From NCBI GenBank assembly GCA_964036155.1, contig OZ038422.1:20111201-20175200 (forward strand): a DNA stretch of 64,000 nucleotides, in the 5' to 3' direction. The DNA is from Diploscapter coronatus (Eukaryota > Nematoda > Chromadorea > Rhabditida > Rhabditidae). This document shows, piece after piece, positions 23,117 through 33,609 of this stretch. The notes under the pieces are model-generated. The model had not been told where the DNA came from. It worked only from the letters and a program-made list of their open reading frames with translations, and ran no database searches. The stretch's first letter is position 1; each line of letters opens with the position of its first letter. The position numbers were made by a program, and so were the translations under genes.

Positions 23117-25877
23117 TTAAACTCGTTCGATATTTCTGCTTTCGAAAATGGAGTAGAAGGAAGCAGGCAGAGGTTGATAGGGATCTCCCGAAACCCAGCC
23201 AACAGGAAGACCGTCGATGAAGCACACGTTTGGCAGGATCTCGCGGATGCGGTTCTTGTAGAAATGCTCACTGCTGAAAATAATGGTATAAAAATGACAT
23301 TTTATGTAAATTAGAATAATAACAGCAATTTAAAAAATAGTTGCATCGTAGCATCTTTGCATACGAAATAGGTTGGGAGTTGATAGAGAAAACATCTTCC
23401 TTTTTACTCTTTCATATACAAAGATGAAACTATTGTAACTACTTTTCCAGATTATCGCAATAATGACTACTTGATTTTTCATTCATTTTTTCGATGAAGT
23501 ATAATTTTTCACGTTCACTCGAAAATAATACTTTAGTTTAGAAAATAAAATCCTACCTGTAAATGGGATTCATTTCCAAGACAATCGCATTGAGCTTCTT
23601 CAGCGACTGCAGCACCTTGACATTCTGCCAGTCAGAGATCTGAAATGAATAAAATTTGTCGTCAACAATTATGAAGAAAATATTTCACTTTATTCTTGCG
23701 AATCATCAAATCGGTGAGCGACTGCAGCTGGTCCAAATTCTCCAATTTCTCGATCAGATTGTCGTTCAGATCCAAATTTATCAGCTCCAGCTGATTCTCC
23801 AATCTGAATAAGACATAACATCAGACTTTGGATGAGTACATTTATAGAATATTCTGGAAATATATAAGATAATGTGAAGACATTTTTCATGCTTCAGATG
23901 TAATGACTTCATAAACCAATTCATATTTCAGAGAATATTATTATCGACGCGTAAAAATCAGGGCTATTCGGAATTTCGCAGTCCTGGTAAAAACGGTCAT
24001 TCGATCATAGAGGAGAGATCTAGGCATTTGAAATTGTCTTATACCGTAAAATCTCTAATTGAAACCCATGAGTTTCTATTTTCAGAGGTTCAATTTTCGA
24101 AAAAAAATCAAAAATTTCAAACCGTCATAACCTTTCATCTGATGACCGCAGAAATTTAGAGTCAAAAGTAAACATGTTCTACACACTCCAAATAATGTAT
24201 AGAAACACTAAGATGCTTTGAGATGGGCATTGGATAATTTTGCCATTTTGGGGTGGACTTCAATTAGAGATTTTACACGATATCTTTCAGCGAGATATCG
24301 TGTCTAATGAAGAGAATTAGGGCATTTTTCTGTTTCTTCCCTCGACATTCTAACGCTCCTGTGACTGCATTTTCCTGCGTTACTAACGAAGACTGAATAA
24401 GTTATCAATGATTGAAGAAATTACCCTTTGACGACTCGAATGCCGTTCTGAGCGATGGAGAGAAAGCGGAGTTTAGGCAGATTTTCGAGGCCTTCGATCT
24501 CTGTGATCGCGTTTCCAGGCATACTTAGCTCGTACAAATCGGGATGACCGTTCAGCCCTGAATATACAAGAACATAAATTGTAATACAACAACTTTCAAA
24601 GCTTTTGCATCACCCACTAATTTATATACTGCTAGTCCACCTAATTCCTGCTCGTCAAATCGATTGAAATTTGACATAGTCCATGATTTGGTCACGTCAA
24701 TGTATGAGCAAGTTTTCAATCAAATCGTTGTACCACAATTAGGTGAACAGGCAGAACGAAATTAGCGGATGATGTAAAACTTTAAGTCACCACTGTAGAC
24801 TTTTTTTTTTTTAATATCCCCGAGTATTTTTTTTTTAAATAACGAAAAATAGTAGATTTTTCAATAATTTATAGAAATAACATTTTATTTCTTGAAAAAT
24901 CTGATCATTTCATGAAGAAAATATTCAATAAACCGAAATTGGTGCTTACCTTCAATCTTGTGAATCTGATTAGCTCCGAGGAAGAGTCGCTTGAGTTTGG
25001 TGTTGTTCTCGAGCCCTTCGATCTTCCTGATCCTGTTGTCCCCCAACTCGAGGTATTCCAACTCCGTCAACTGAAATTCGTTTCTATGACCTGGTCGCAT
25101 AAATCTTCCCATCTACCGTATGAAGGCCCTCAATGACCGTCAATTTGTTGTGGACGAGATGCAGCTCCTTCAGCTTGGCCAGTGTTTCGAGGCCTGAAAT
25201 AATGAGAATTGATGCGAATTTCATTTATTTTCGGAATATTCGAAATTTCATCATCTCCATTGAAAAATTAAAGCTGAACTTCATCATTAAATCCTCGAAA
25301 TTCAGTTTACAAAGACCATAAATTATTCAAATATTAAACCTTCGATTTTGGTCATCCGATTGTAGGAAAGATCGAGCGAGGTCAAGTTGACCAGCGATTC
25401 CAAATTCTCCATTTTCTCGATCTAAAGATTAAAAACTAGGATTCTTCAAAGAGTATGCTCTTGCTCTTGACCGAGCCTACCTGATTATCGTAGAGATTGA
25501 GTTTGGTGAGCGTGGAGCCGAGACAGTCCAAATTTTCGATCTTCTTGATCAGATTCCAACGCATCGTCAGCGATCTAGACAATTAGGCCCAATAACTTCC
25601 ATTTTCATTTACGATCTATATATCTCAATTTAATAACCTGAGATTCTGACAAGGCTCAAAGTGCCAGACATGCAGAATGCGACGACGAGTGAAGTCCAGC
25701 ACCTCTGACGACTCGTCCACTTCCATGTCTGCAAGTGGAAATTCGGGTATCAACGAACGATCACTTCAAAAGAATTCAACGACTTCTCCGTAGAGTAGAA
25801 ATGCCTTACTAACCACGAATCTCCTTCTCCAATCTGCCAGATCCGTCATTGGACAACACGATTTCTGCCTGCACCAT
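23117..25877 (-). CDS. sds-22: Protein phosphatase 1 regulatory subunit SDS22 (PPP1R7)
   Basis: Leucine-rich-repeat regulator of PP1 catalytic subunits in mitosis and PP1 maturation. Minus-strand exons: 25877-25814, 25728-25638, 25574-25481, 25421-25340, 25193-25117, 25070-24950, 24557-24425, 23803-23689, 23639-23557, 23273-23117; 338 aa, all phases agree (human about 360). After an acidic N-terminus, an unbroken run of 22-residue SDS22-type repeats follows, e.g. ENLDCLGSTLTKLNLYDNQ, LVNLTSLDLSYNRMTKIEGL, LAKLKELHLVHNKLTVIEGL and TELEYLELGDNRIRKIEGLE, then the LRR cap with NPIYSSEHFYKNRIREILPN and VCFIDGLPVGW. Introns tend to fall at the same place within repeats. Introns 6 and 7 each hold a hairpin element. 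A second copy of exon 1 with flanks lies 3 kb upstream. Confidence 0.96.
24041..24281. mobile_element. Hairpin MITE in sds-22 intron 7
   Basis: GTAAAATCTCTAATTGAA (from 24046) is matched by TTCAATTAGAGATTTTAC (to 24276), about 230 bp apart, so near-perfect 18-bp ends. The flanks (TATACC, ACGATA) are consistent with TA-targeted insertion but the target copy is unclear. Confidence 0.6.
24598..24785. mobile_element. Hairpin MITE in sds-22 intron 6
   Basis: Left GCTTTTGCATCACCCACTAA and right TTAGCGGATGATGTAAAACT form an imperfect inverted pair. Inner CCACCTAATT...AATTAGGTG also pairs. About 190 bp, no coding frame. Confidence 0.5.
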
Positions 25878-26729
25878 TGTCGATTCGACGCTCGATGATT
25901 GGGTAATGAGATTGGCGTCATTGAGCAAATGATCATTGATTAACTGTGCGATATTCAAATGCTATCGATTGATTCTTTGTGCTCCCTGACGAGTGTCAAA
26001 TCGTGAAAATGCTCAACTTTGACCCCCACCTAGCCCCGCCCACTTTAGGGGGCGGGGTCTGATCTCCCCATTTTTGTGATTAGGGCCCATGGGTGTATCC
26101 ACCATATAAGTTTGGTTCGGATCCGGGACACTTTTGCAGTTGTCCGACCACTCTTTATATTTTGTTCGGGTTACTCAAAGAATGCGTCTTAAACCATTTA
26201 TTTAAAACAAAGGAAAAATAAAAATAAAATAATGAAGATGTGAAAGACAGGCTGAGAGATCTAAATCTGTCATAGCTGGCGAGTAAGGGCGAAAAGGCAA
26301 GAGATCATAACGGTTTAGAGAAAAAGTGAATAAAAAAATCTCGTCTTGAGGGAATAGAATATTGAGCGATATGGTGCTTTATGCCAATTTAAATGAAATT
26401 AGGTCGCTATTTAGCGACAATCTAGTTTTGAAACAAGAAGAGAAATGTGAAGTGTGCCGAGTTCTGCATAAAAATACCCATCAATCAGATTGGAAAATGT
26501 CTTCTCAGAAGAAAAAAAGTATGTCAGAAAGGTTGAAATAACTAATTCAATAATAATAATAAGATACAGCTTAGGAATTTCCAAAATAGTTAGAAATCGG
26601 CCAACAAGGGCAGCGATAATCGTATAAGAGCCGACGAAAGCGCATATTAACTCGACCCAATTAACATAAAATAGAGGAAATTTAATATGTGAAAAGATTA
26701 CAAGCTAAATTAGAGAAACTAGGGATGCA
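25878..26729. other. Spacer between sds-22 and the ubiquitin-derived gene
   Basis: Holds the sds-22 5' flank (to 25974), a dispersed repeat (25975-26165) and AT-rich DNA without a convincing exon. Confidence 0.5.
25975..26165 (-). repeat. Dispersed repeat, copy 1 (minus)
   Basis: Reads on the minus strand as GTCCGGACAA-like start, CAAAAGTGTCCCGGAT, AAAGTGGGCGGGGCTAGGTG, then GTCAAAGTT and ATTTGACACTCGTCAGG. The same order of blocks occurs on the plus strand at about 48635-48815. It begins exactly where similarity between the two sds-22 promoter copies ends. Confidence 0.7.
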
Positions 26730-27786
26730 TTAAGGTTTATCATTGTCTTGATAGTGTTTAATAGCTTGTCTTAACTCACGTCGCTTCAACGCTCCGTTAA
26801 TGAGGTAGGATGATGAAACAATAAAACCTACAACGTGTATAAGAGAATGAATAGGGTACTGCAAATGTCCGACGAAGTAAAAATCACAGGCAAAAATAGA
26901 TCCAAATATAATAAATGCCAGGGTGAGACCTCCAAGGATGGAAAGGAATATCCGTCGCCATTTCTACAAATTTTATTGGTAAGCACACATTTTACAGTTG
27001 ACTGATTTTAAATTTGAAAAATGTAGAGTCTCGTTAAAAATCCTATTTTCCCCAAATTTCTCTCAAAAATCCGCCCATATTGAATCCCCAAAAATTATCA
27101 ATAAACACTCACACGGCGATTGACTGAGTCCACCTGCGCTGCTGGTCCGACGAGGTTCCCTCCTGAAAAATGAAATGAATTAGTTCGAGAATACTTCAAA
27201 ATTGGCTCACCTTGTTCTGAATCTTGGCCTTGACGTTCTTGTTTGTGTCCGAGGCTTCGACTTTCAGAGTGATGGTCTTGCCTGAAAAAGGCAATTGTTA
27301 AGCTAATGTGAAAATCAGACATTAAAGTTGACCCCATTTTTGCGACACTGACACTGCAGTGTAAGTGTCAAATACTTCTCAGCGTTCAAACTGCGTATCC
27401 GTATGGATCCACACGGATACGCAGTTTGAACGCTGAGTTTAATGTCTGGTTGTATGGTTTTAGAGATTATCAAATATTTGGTAATCTTACTTTTACAAGC
27501 ATTTAAAACCTGAAAATTGAGAAATTCTTTCGAGTCTAATATTAATTTCAAACATTTTGATATTTTCAAACATTGCGTTTTCGAAAAAGAAAATTTACAT
27601 ATTTGCATAGAATTTGAAACACGCCTCTTTTTCAGGGCTTTCAAGAATGACTGACTTGTGAAGTAGCTTGGACATGATTTCGAGATGGGCTTGGAAGGTT
27701 TTGAGATGGGTTTTGAAGATGGCGATCTGATCGCGCACGAACAGACGGTCCAGGTCCGCGGGGGAGAGCAAAGGGGAGGACGGCAT
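26730..27786 (-). CDS. Small two-helix membrane protein with out-of-frame ubiquitin-derived exons, 180 aa
   Basis: Model: exons 27786-27599, 27281-27211, 27162-27113 and 26963-26730, strong GT-AG sites, phases consistent. The N-terminus (MPSSPLLSPADLDRLFVRDQ, then IAIFKTHLKTFQAHLEIMSK) looks helical. The middle reads QDHHSESRSLGHKQERQGQD and GGNLVGPAAQVDSVNRR. The last exon has two hydrophobic segments (WRRIFLSILGGLTLAFIIFG and IHSLIHVVGFIVSSSYLING) and a charged end (ALKRRELRQAIKHYQDNDKP). In another frame, exons 2-3 encode GKTITLKVEASDTNKNVKAK, IQNK and EGTSSDQQR, i.e. ubiquitin residues 10-42 with about 26 of 33 identical. An alternative donor (exon 3 ending 27115) would instead keep the ubiquitin frame into the last exon, but then no upstream start fits. 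No known family for the whole protein. Confidence 0.55.
27378..27437. repeat. 60-bp near-perfect palindrome, CTCAGCGT family
   Basis: CTCAGCGTTCAAACTGCGTA reads into its own complement TACGCAGTTTGAACGCTGAG; over 60 bases only one opposed pair (27403/27412) fails, and the centre is TGGATCCA. It lies in intron 1 of the ubiquitin-derived gene. It looks like two MITE ends joined head to head, related to the ends of 274-424 and 46943-47218. Confidence 0.85.
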
Positions 27787-28343
27787 GTATGCCACTTAGA
27801 ATGAAGCTGCAATTCAAAATAAATGTTTCACAATTAATAATTCAAATAAATTCTATCTTTTATCAGTCAATCAATATAAAATGAAACATAACCTCCTCTA
27901 ATAAAAATTCAGATGAATCAAATATGTTTCAACCGTTTCTTATAAATTTGGTTCTGGAAGCTGAACATGGTATCAACTCAATACACGACAATTTTTATAG
28001 ATAAAGGCTCAAAAATCGGTGATTTTAAAAATGAGGCCGAATTCGAGATTAGAGTCGCGAATAAAAATTGCCTGTAACCATGGAAAAGCAATATACAGGT
28101 TTGCGCAAAGATGGTGCTTTTCGAGAAAAAAAATAGAGAAACAGCGTGCCGTTTTAAGATGGTAGTGAGAAAAAGAGTGATAGACAAAATCGCTGGGTCA
28201 GGCAAATGAGGAAGTTTTCTGATTAGCGAAAATTAGGAAAATCGACACCAGAAATTCAAAATGATGGAAAAATGTGCGATTTAGCACACTTAAAAAGGGT
28301 AAAATTTGAGTGGGCTAGTGGATGGATGGATGTGCTAGAGAAC

Positions 28344-28502
28344 CCATTGTGAATGACGAGTCCGTCGCCAGTGCCCTTCGCGAAAAGATATCACGTCACC
28401 ATGTCACCACGTCTTTAGACACAAGAAGGAAAAGAAAAAAGTAGGGGGGCGGAGCTTAGAAGGTGCGAAGGGCACTGGCGACGGTCACGTCATTTACAAT
28501 GG
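28344..28502. mobile_element. Hairpin MITE, 159 bp
   Basis: The outer 38 bases pair: CCATTGTGAATGACG and CCGTCGCCAGTGCCCTTCGC on the left against GCGAAGGGCACTGGCGACGG and CGTCATTTACAATGG on the right. The internal part is purine-rich on the plus strand. No coding frame. Confidence 0.75.
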
Positions 28503-28815
28503 ACAATACTAATGACCGATAAAATATCACTTTAGGCAGAAAGAAAATGTAGGTGTAATAATTATTCCCTAAATAATTCTTACACAACTAGGACCTGTAT
28601 TAGATGGTTAGAAGAAGTAAATAATAAAATGTACAAGTCTAGTCAGAAAAACGTTGATATAAAATCACAAGAAAAATTCAACCATGTGCATTTTTCTGAA
28701 GATTTCTTATATTCGTCTTTTTTTTACAAATGCCAGTGATTATTTGAAAAGGGAAGAGTAGCATTTGAAGAAGAATCTAGAGAATCAGAAAATTTTCCAG
28801 ATAAAAATAACGAAC

Positions 28816-29037
28816 TCGGGTATCCACGAACGATCACTTCAAAAGAATTCAACAACTTCTTTATCGAGTAGAAATACCCTACTAACCACGAATCTCCTTC
28901 TCCAACTTGCCAGATCCGTCATTGGACAGCACGATTTCTGCCTGCACCATTATCGATTCGGCACTCGATGATTGGGTAGTGAGATCGGCATCATTAAGCA
29001 AATGATCATCGATTGTCTGTATGATATTCAAATGCTA
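28816..29037 (-). pseudogene. Duplicated fragment: sds-22 promoter, exon 1 and start of intron 1
   Basis: Closely matches 25743-25974 over its whole length. The exon-1 copy (28950-28887) is exactly 64 bases with no frameshift, encoding MVQAEIVLSNDGSGKLEKEI then R and the split codon; it ends at an intact GTTAGT donor. It is in the same orientation, about 3.07 kb upstream of the real exon 1. It could be a dead fragment or an alternative first exon splicing over the intervening gene to 25728. Confidence 0.85.
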
Positions 29038-30057
29038 ATTTCATCGAATGAAAACATAGCCAACGAAAAAAATTAAAACATGAAAAAATAGAAGGAAAAT
29101 TATGTTAAATGAAAAGTTTTAGGACCGAAATAGCATCGCAAATATTTATCATAATGAATGTTGGTAATATAGTAGAATTTTACTGCATGCTATGAAATCA
29201 GACCTAGGGGAGACGATCTTCAGAGCTTTTGCGTTTATATATAGTAGAGATAATATTTGTGGCTATATAAATCAGGATGTTCGTGAAGTTTCATCAGATC
29301 TCTAAACCTCTAATTCAATTAATCAGCTTTGTCCTTTATTTTATGTATGAATATATTTGGTCAATACAGAGAGTCCATCAGTAAGAAAAAACCTTGTGAC
29401 AGTCTGAATTTTTCTTCAATTGGATAAAATTCAATTTCATGTCTGATGAAAAACTCCCATGTTGATAGATATTTCATTTGTTACACGAGCAGATCCCCTA
29501 TTCCATAAATTAGTATCTCCCAAAATCTTATTTCTCATTTGATCTCAATTTCATGATTATCACTTCTCTTGACATGCAATAAACACGATCAGTTGAAATG
29601 TGTGAATTCTTGGTTGTCATATTTTATTTAAAAAAATTTGCATCTTGCAAAAATAAATATATGTTGGAAATGGAAAATTTAAATAAGATAGTTACTCTTT
29701 GAATTTTATATAATTAAGTTTACATTTTTGTATTTTGATTTATGCGAGCGCAAATGCACTTTAATTTTGTGTGTATTTTATATTAAGAGGAATATTATCA
29801 TTTCAATTTGTGATATGGTGGGTATGAAATTTTGTGTCCGATATTTTGCTTTTTATGAAAATAACTTTCTCAAAATTAATCAACACAAATTCACCTGCAA
29901 AATATGTACTTCTTGAGATCAAAAACGTATTTGCAAAATCTAGAGAAAATTCAAATAAACAAATTTGAGCATAAAAAATCGAAATAGAATAATAAACCCA
30001 AAATACCCGTGAGTTTATTAGGCAAAAGAAATAAGTAATGTTAAATTGTTCCATCTA

Positions 30058-33000
30058 TCAGGCAGCATTATTATTATCATTATTCGGAATCGCGATATTA
30101 TAGATTTTATTCCTCTGAATTTGATTTCTGTCTGGTTTCCGTGCCAAAGTCTTCACCGTAATATTTTTCGTCTTCGATTTTTCACGATTCTGGGCATCCA
30201 ATCTCTAAATTCAATGGGAACTGTATAGATAAATATCATATTAAAATTTAACTATTTTACCTTAATTGCACTTCTAGTCAGGAAATAAAGTGTTAAAAAC
30301 TGAATTTGTGGAGCATATAATGCAATATCACCTACTTGGATCTAAATTCATTTTAAAAGTTCATTTAATTTTGAAAGGACTATATGGAAACCTTACAGCA
30401 TCATGGTGCGATACTTGAGCAAAATAGGATGCGTGAAATCAGGGAAGTGTCTATTTCCCCTACGGCAATTAATAAGAGTAGTAACTAATAGGTACCCCCG
30501 TTTTCCCACAAATTGCAACTTTTCGAGTGAGAGAGTTATCAATGAGAGAGTGCAGAAAGCTAGAAAAAAGTTGCAATTTGTGGGAAAACGGGGATAGTAA
30601 GTAGTAAACAAAAGCTATTAAATTTTTTATTCACTACTTTTATTAATTGCCTTCCGCTGCTATTTTGTCATGTTTCGTGTCATGATCGTCTTGTGGTTCT
30701 CATTTTGCCTTTTATGAATATTCTTACAATAAAACCATCTTCCTTGGGGTTATTCGACTGTAGGAATAACATCATTCCAACACTATAAGTGATTATTTCA
30801 ACAATTGACTGAAACAATAGCCATCATTCACAAGAAATATTTCATGCAAATTTTCTACATGAGCTATCAACCGCCGACTCAAACCATTTTCACTTTTCCT
30901 CAGATCCTTAGACATTTTGCTATACTGTCGCTTGAGCTTCTTCAGTAGATAAACGGTACTCCAGATTAAAATTGGAATTAATATTCCATCTATTATGATA
31001 GTTGCCATGGCTTGAACATGCTTATACTGAATTTGGAATTATATTCATCCTGGTTGAAAGTATAATTCAAAGTTATATTGATCAGGGGTGTTCTGAATTT
31101 CGATTACGAAAAATTTCGACTTATGGTGTTTTGGAACTCCAATTTCGATTTCGAAATTTTAAAGATTAAACTTTTGAACACCCTTGATATGGATTTTCTT
31201 ACATAGTAGACCATAGAACCGGCTAAATCTTCGAGCATCAAAATATTCCAATAATCATCCTTATTTAGTTTTATATTTACTTGATGCACTTGACGTTTCA
31301 TACGACTATTTAATATTTCACTAGGATTCTTATATGGCTCATTGCCAACAAATATGATGCGATAAAAAGTTCTTGCATTCATAAATTGATAAATGAGCGT
31401 AATAATTATCATTGAAGCAACAAATATGCATTTGTTGAGGCTTGTGATTCGATCATTTGGTTTACTAAAATAGTGTTTGAAAGATCAATAAAATTTATAC
31501 AGATCTAGGAAGAACTTGAGTCATACTCAAAAATAGGCGAGGGGAAATCGCAAAACGAAATGATAATGATCACTTCAAAATTCGCCCCGGAATATTGTTT
31601 GTAAATTTCAATCTAGAGAGAAAAACACTTTTAAGAAATCTTATGAGTTTAGGTCGCAGGACTATTTTGGCTTAAATCCTCCCTAAATCTGAATTTATAT
31701 TCATACTCAGAAAATGCCCTCGCTCGTTGAACTGCCATTGCACAGGATACAAATTTGATCACATTTCCAATCATCAATTCCAATGATATAAGCATGAAAT
31801 AATAAATCTGAACAATATGTAATACACCAATAAATGAGTAGAACAAAGTTAGGGATCGAGTAATAATATTTTTTGAATTGCTGTACGGGCAGAATTCCCC
31901 ATTCACAAAATTAGCATTCCCCAAAAATCTCATTTTTCATTTGATCTCAAACTCATCTCATTACCACTTCTCACGATATGAAATAAACACGCTTTGAAAG
32001 TCAGCATGTTTTCTCTGTAAGGTGAAATCAGGGAATCAAGTAAAAAAGGCTTTCCGAACCAAATTCTCCCATTTGGTCACTGTTGAGTGGATCGTGACCA
32101 GGAAAGGGGTTAAAAATCCTACTAAATCAAATGGAATCAGGCTCAAACTTTTTAATATTACAAAAAAGAGTTATGAGATAAATACTGCATGATTTTATTA
32201 GCTTCAATCTATGAGCATGTTATCAAATAATATAGAGCTTAAATCCAATTGATTTAAATCAATGACTTATATGTATGTATATAAAAAAAAGGTAATGTTT
32301 ACCCCCGCATCAAGATTGTGGTTACAACACATGCCTTTAAGAAAGAAATAACGCCAATAATAGCTCTAAAATATTAATAGTTATGTCCGAAACAATTAAC
32401 TTACAGAAGTTATGGTAATTAACCCATGGACACATTTCAATATTAATAGCGATAGCAACTGTTTTTCAAATGTTGAAAATTTTGTCAATTTCTTCATTAA
32501 TATCGTAATCGTTCGTATTCCAACTATGAATAGAATTAGAGTTAATAAAAGTTCCCCAAAGAACATTACATATGTGTTAGCATGAAAATTTTCAAAAGGA
32601 ATTGCTAAAAATATAAATATTGAATTTAATAAACAAAAATAACTATAATAATTTAAGAGTGAATATCAATAAAAACCAAAATCGATCAGAACAGGGTCCT
32701 CTGATTGAGCTGATTTTCACACCATATATTCAGTTTTTACGCTGATTCTCATGGTGTAGTCCGTTTTCTCTTTGAAACTCAATTACTGTAGTGGATTACG
32801 GTAGCTTTAATTTTCTTTAGATCCAACCTTGAGAAAAAATTCAGCTTTCTTATTTCTGAACCAAATCGAATGCGGTTTTCAGCATGGGATAGCCCACGAA
32901 AAACTACAAATAATATAACTACGGCCACCTGCTACCATTAATAATTTGCCACCAAAAATAATTTTAAAAATTTTATTTCTATTTTTACCTTATTATCCTA

Positions 33001-33609
33001 CTCAAGATCTACGAAATAAAAAATAATCATGAAATTTTGTCCAGAAATAAGAAAGCTATGAATTTTTCCCAAGATCGGATTTGGAGAAAATTAAAGCTAC
33101 CATAATCCGCTACAGTAATTGAGTTTCAAAGAGAAAACGGACTACACCATGAGAATCAGCGTAAAAACTGAATATATGGTGTGAAAATCAGCTCAATCGG
33201 AGGACCCTGTTCTGATCGATTTTGGTTTTTATTGATATTCACTCTTAAAAGAAAGATTTTCAGGTAAAAAACGTCCTACTTACCGAATGGGTCATATATA
33301 AATAAAGTGAAAAATGCACCATAATGTGTAGTGGATTCGGTAAAATCTAGGAAAATTTTATCTGTATAGAATTCATACATAAGATGTTTAGTTTCTAATA
33401 TCTTGCAAAATTCATTAGCCTAAAATTGATATTACTATATATAATATGTCACTAATGTGCGAAATTTTTTTCTAATAATTTAATTGAAAAATGCTGAATA
33501 TACTCTTGCAGATTTCCACGCTAGCACCAAATTTATAATAAGCTTTATTCATATCGAAATATTTCTTCAACTCATCGAGATCCATATATTTGGTTGGGCA
33601 AATATACAT
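30058..33609 (-). CDS. Seven-helix serpentine chemoreceptor, Sre-like; possible break between exons 5 and 6
   Basis: Exons on the minus strand: 33609-33520 (tentative), 33419-33284, 32604-32405, 32365-32303, 31807-31707, 31612-31527, 31464-31203, 31026-30832, 30808-30728, 30341-30261, 30204-30058; about 480 aa. Helices: TYVMFFGELLLTLILFIVGI; LLSLLILKCVHGLITITS; MLISLELMIGNVIKFVSCAM; LNKCIFVASMIIITLIYQFM; IIIDGILIPILIWSTVYLLK; SIVEIITYSVGMMLFLQ; IALYAPQIQFLTLYFLTRSA. The third cytoplasmic loop with LSRRLIAHVENLHEIFL resembles the LSxRYQxxEN pattern of nematode Sre receptors. Phases agree at every junction except exon 5 (ends phase 2) to exon 6 (needs phase 0): one base is missing or the true splice is unseen. 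Exon 7 is unusually long. Introns 2, 7 and 9 hold mobile or hairpin elements. Expected site: sensory neurons (family inference). Confidence 0.7.
30496..30593. repeat. Perfect 28-bp inverted repeat in receptor intron 9
   Basis: CCCCGTTTTCCCACAAATTG plus CAACTTTT (30496-30523) is exactly complemented at 30566-30593, with a 42-base loop. Likely a young MITE or hairpin. Confidence 0.85.
31075..31194. mobile_element. hAT-like MITE with 8-bp target duplication in receptor intron 7
   Basis: The element 31083-31186 starts CAGGGGTGTTC and ends GAACACCCTTG. It is flanked by ATATTGAT (31075-31082) and ATATGGAT (31187-31194), an 8-bp duplication with one change. CAGGGGTG-type ends plus 8-bp duplications are characteristic of hAT transposons. 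Confidence 0.75.
32653..33248. mobile_element. TTAA-flanked fold-back element A, 596 bp, receptor intron 2
   Basis: Ends TTAAGAGTGAATATCAATAA and, on the other strand, the same sequence; arms of about 190 bp with CTGATTCTCATGGTGTAGTC and ATTACTGTAGTGGATTACGG blocks, in inverted order on the right. It lacks the centre present in elements B and C (59609-62780). TTAA at both ends suggests piggyBac-type targeting. Confidence 0.8.

Larger units (their letters stand above)
27787..30057. other. Spacer with hairpin and sds-22 fragment
   Basis: AT-rich spacer between the ubiquitin-derived gene and the receptor gene. It contains the hairpin at 28344-28502 and the sds-22 exon-1 copy (28816-29037). A stretch near 29480-29590 resembles 31885-31995 inside the receptor gene (shared ...TTTGATCTCA...AATAAACACG), possibly a decayed copy of that region. 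Confidence 0.45.

Noticed and set aside
31808..31933. Apparent N-terminus MRFLGNANFVNGEFC of the receptor
   Set aside because: Exons further upstream splice in phase to 31807, so this stretch is intronic.
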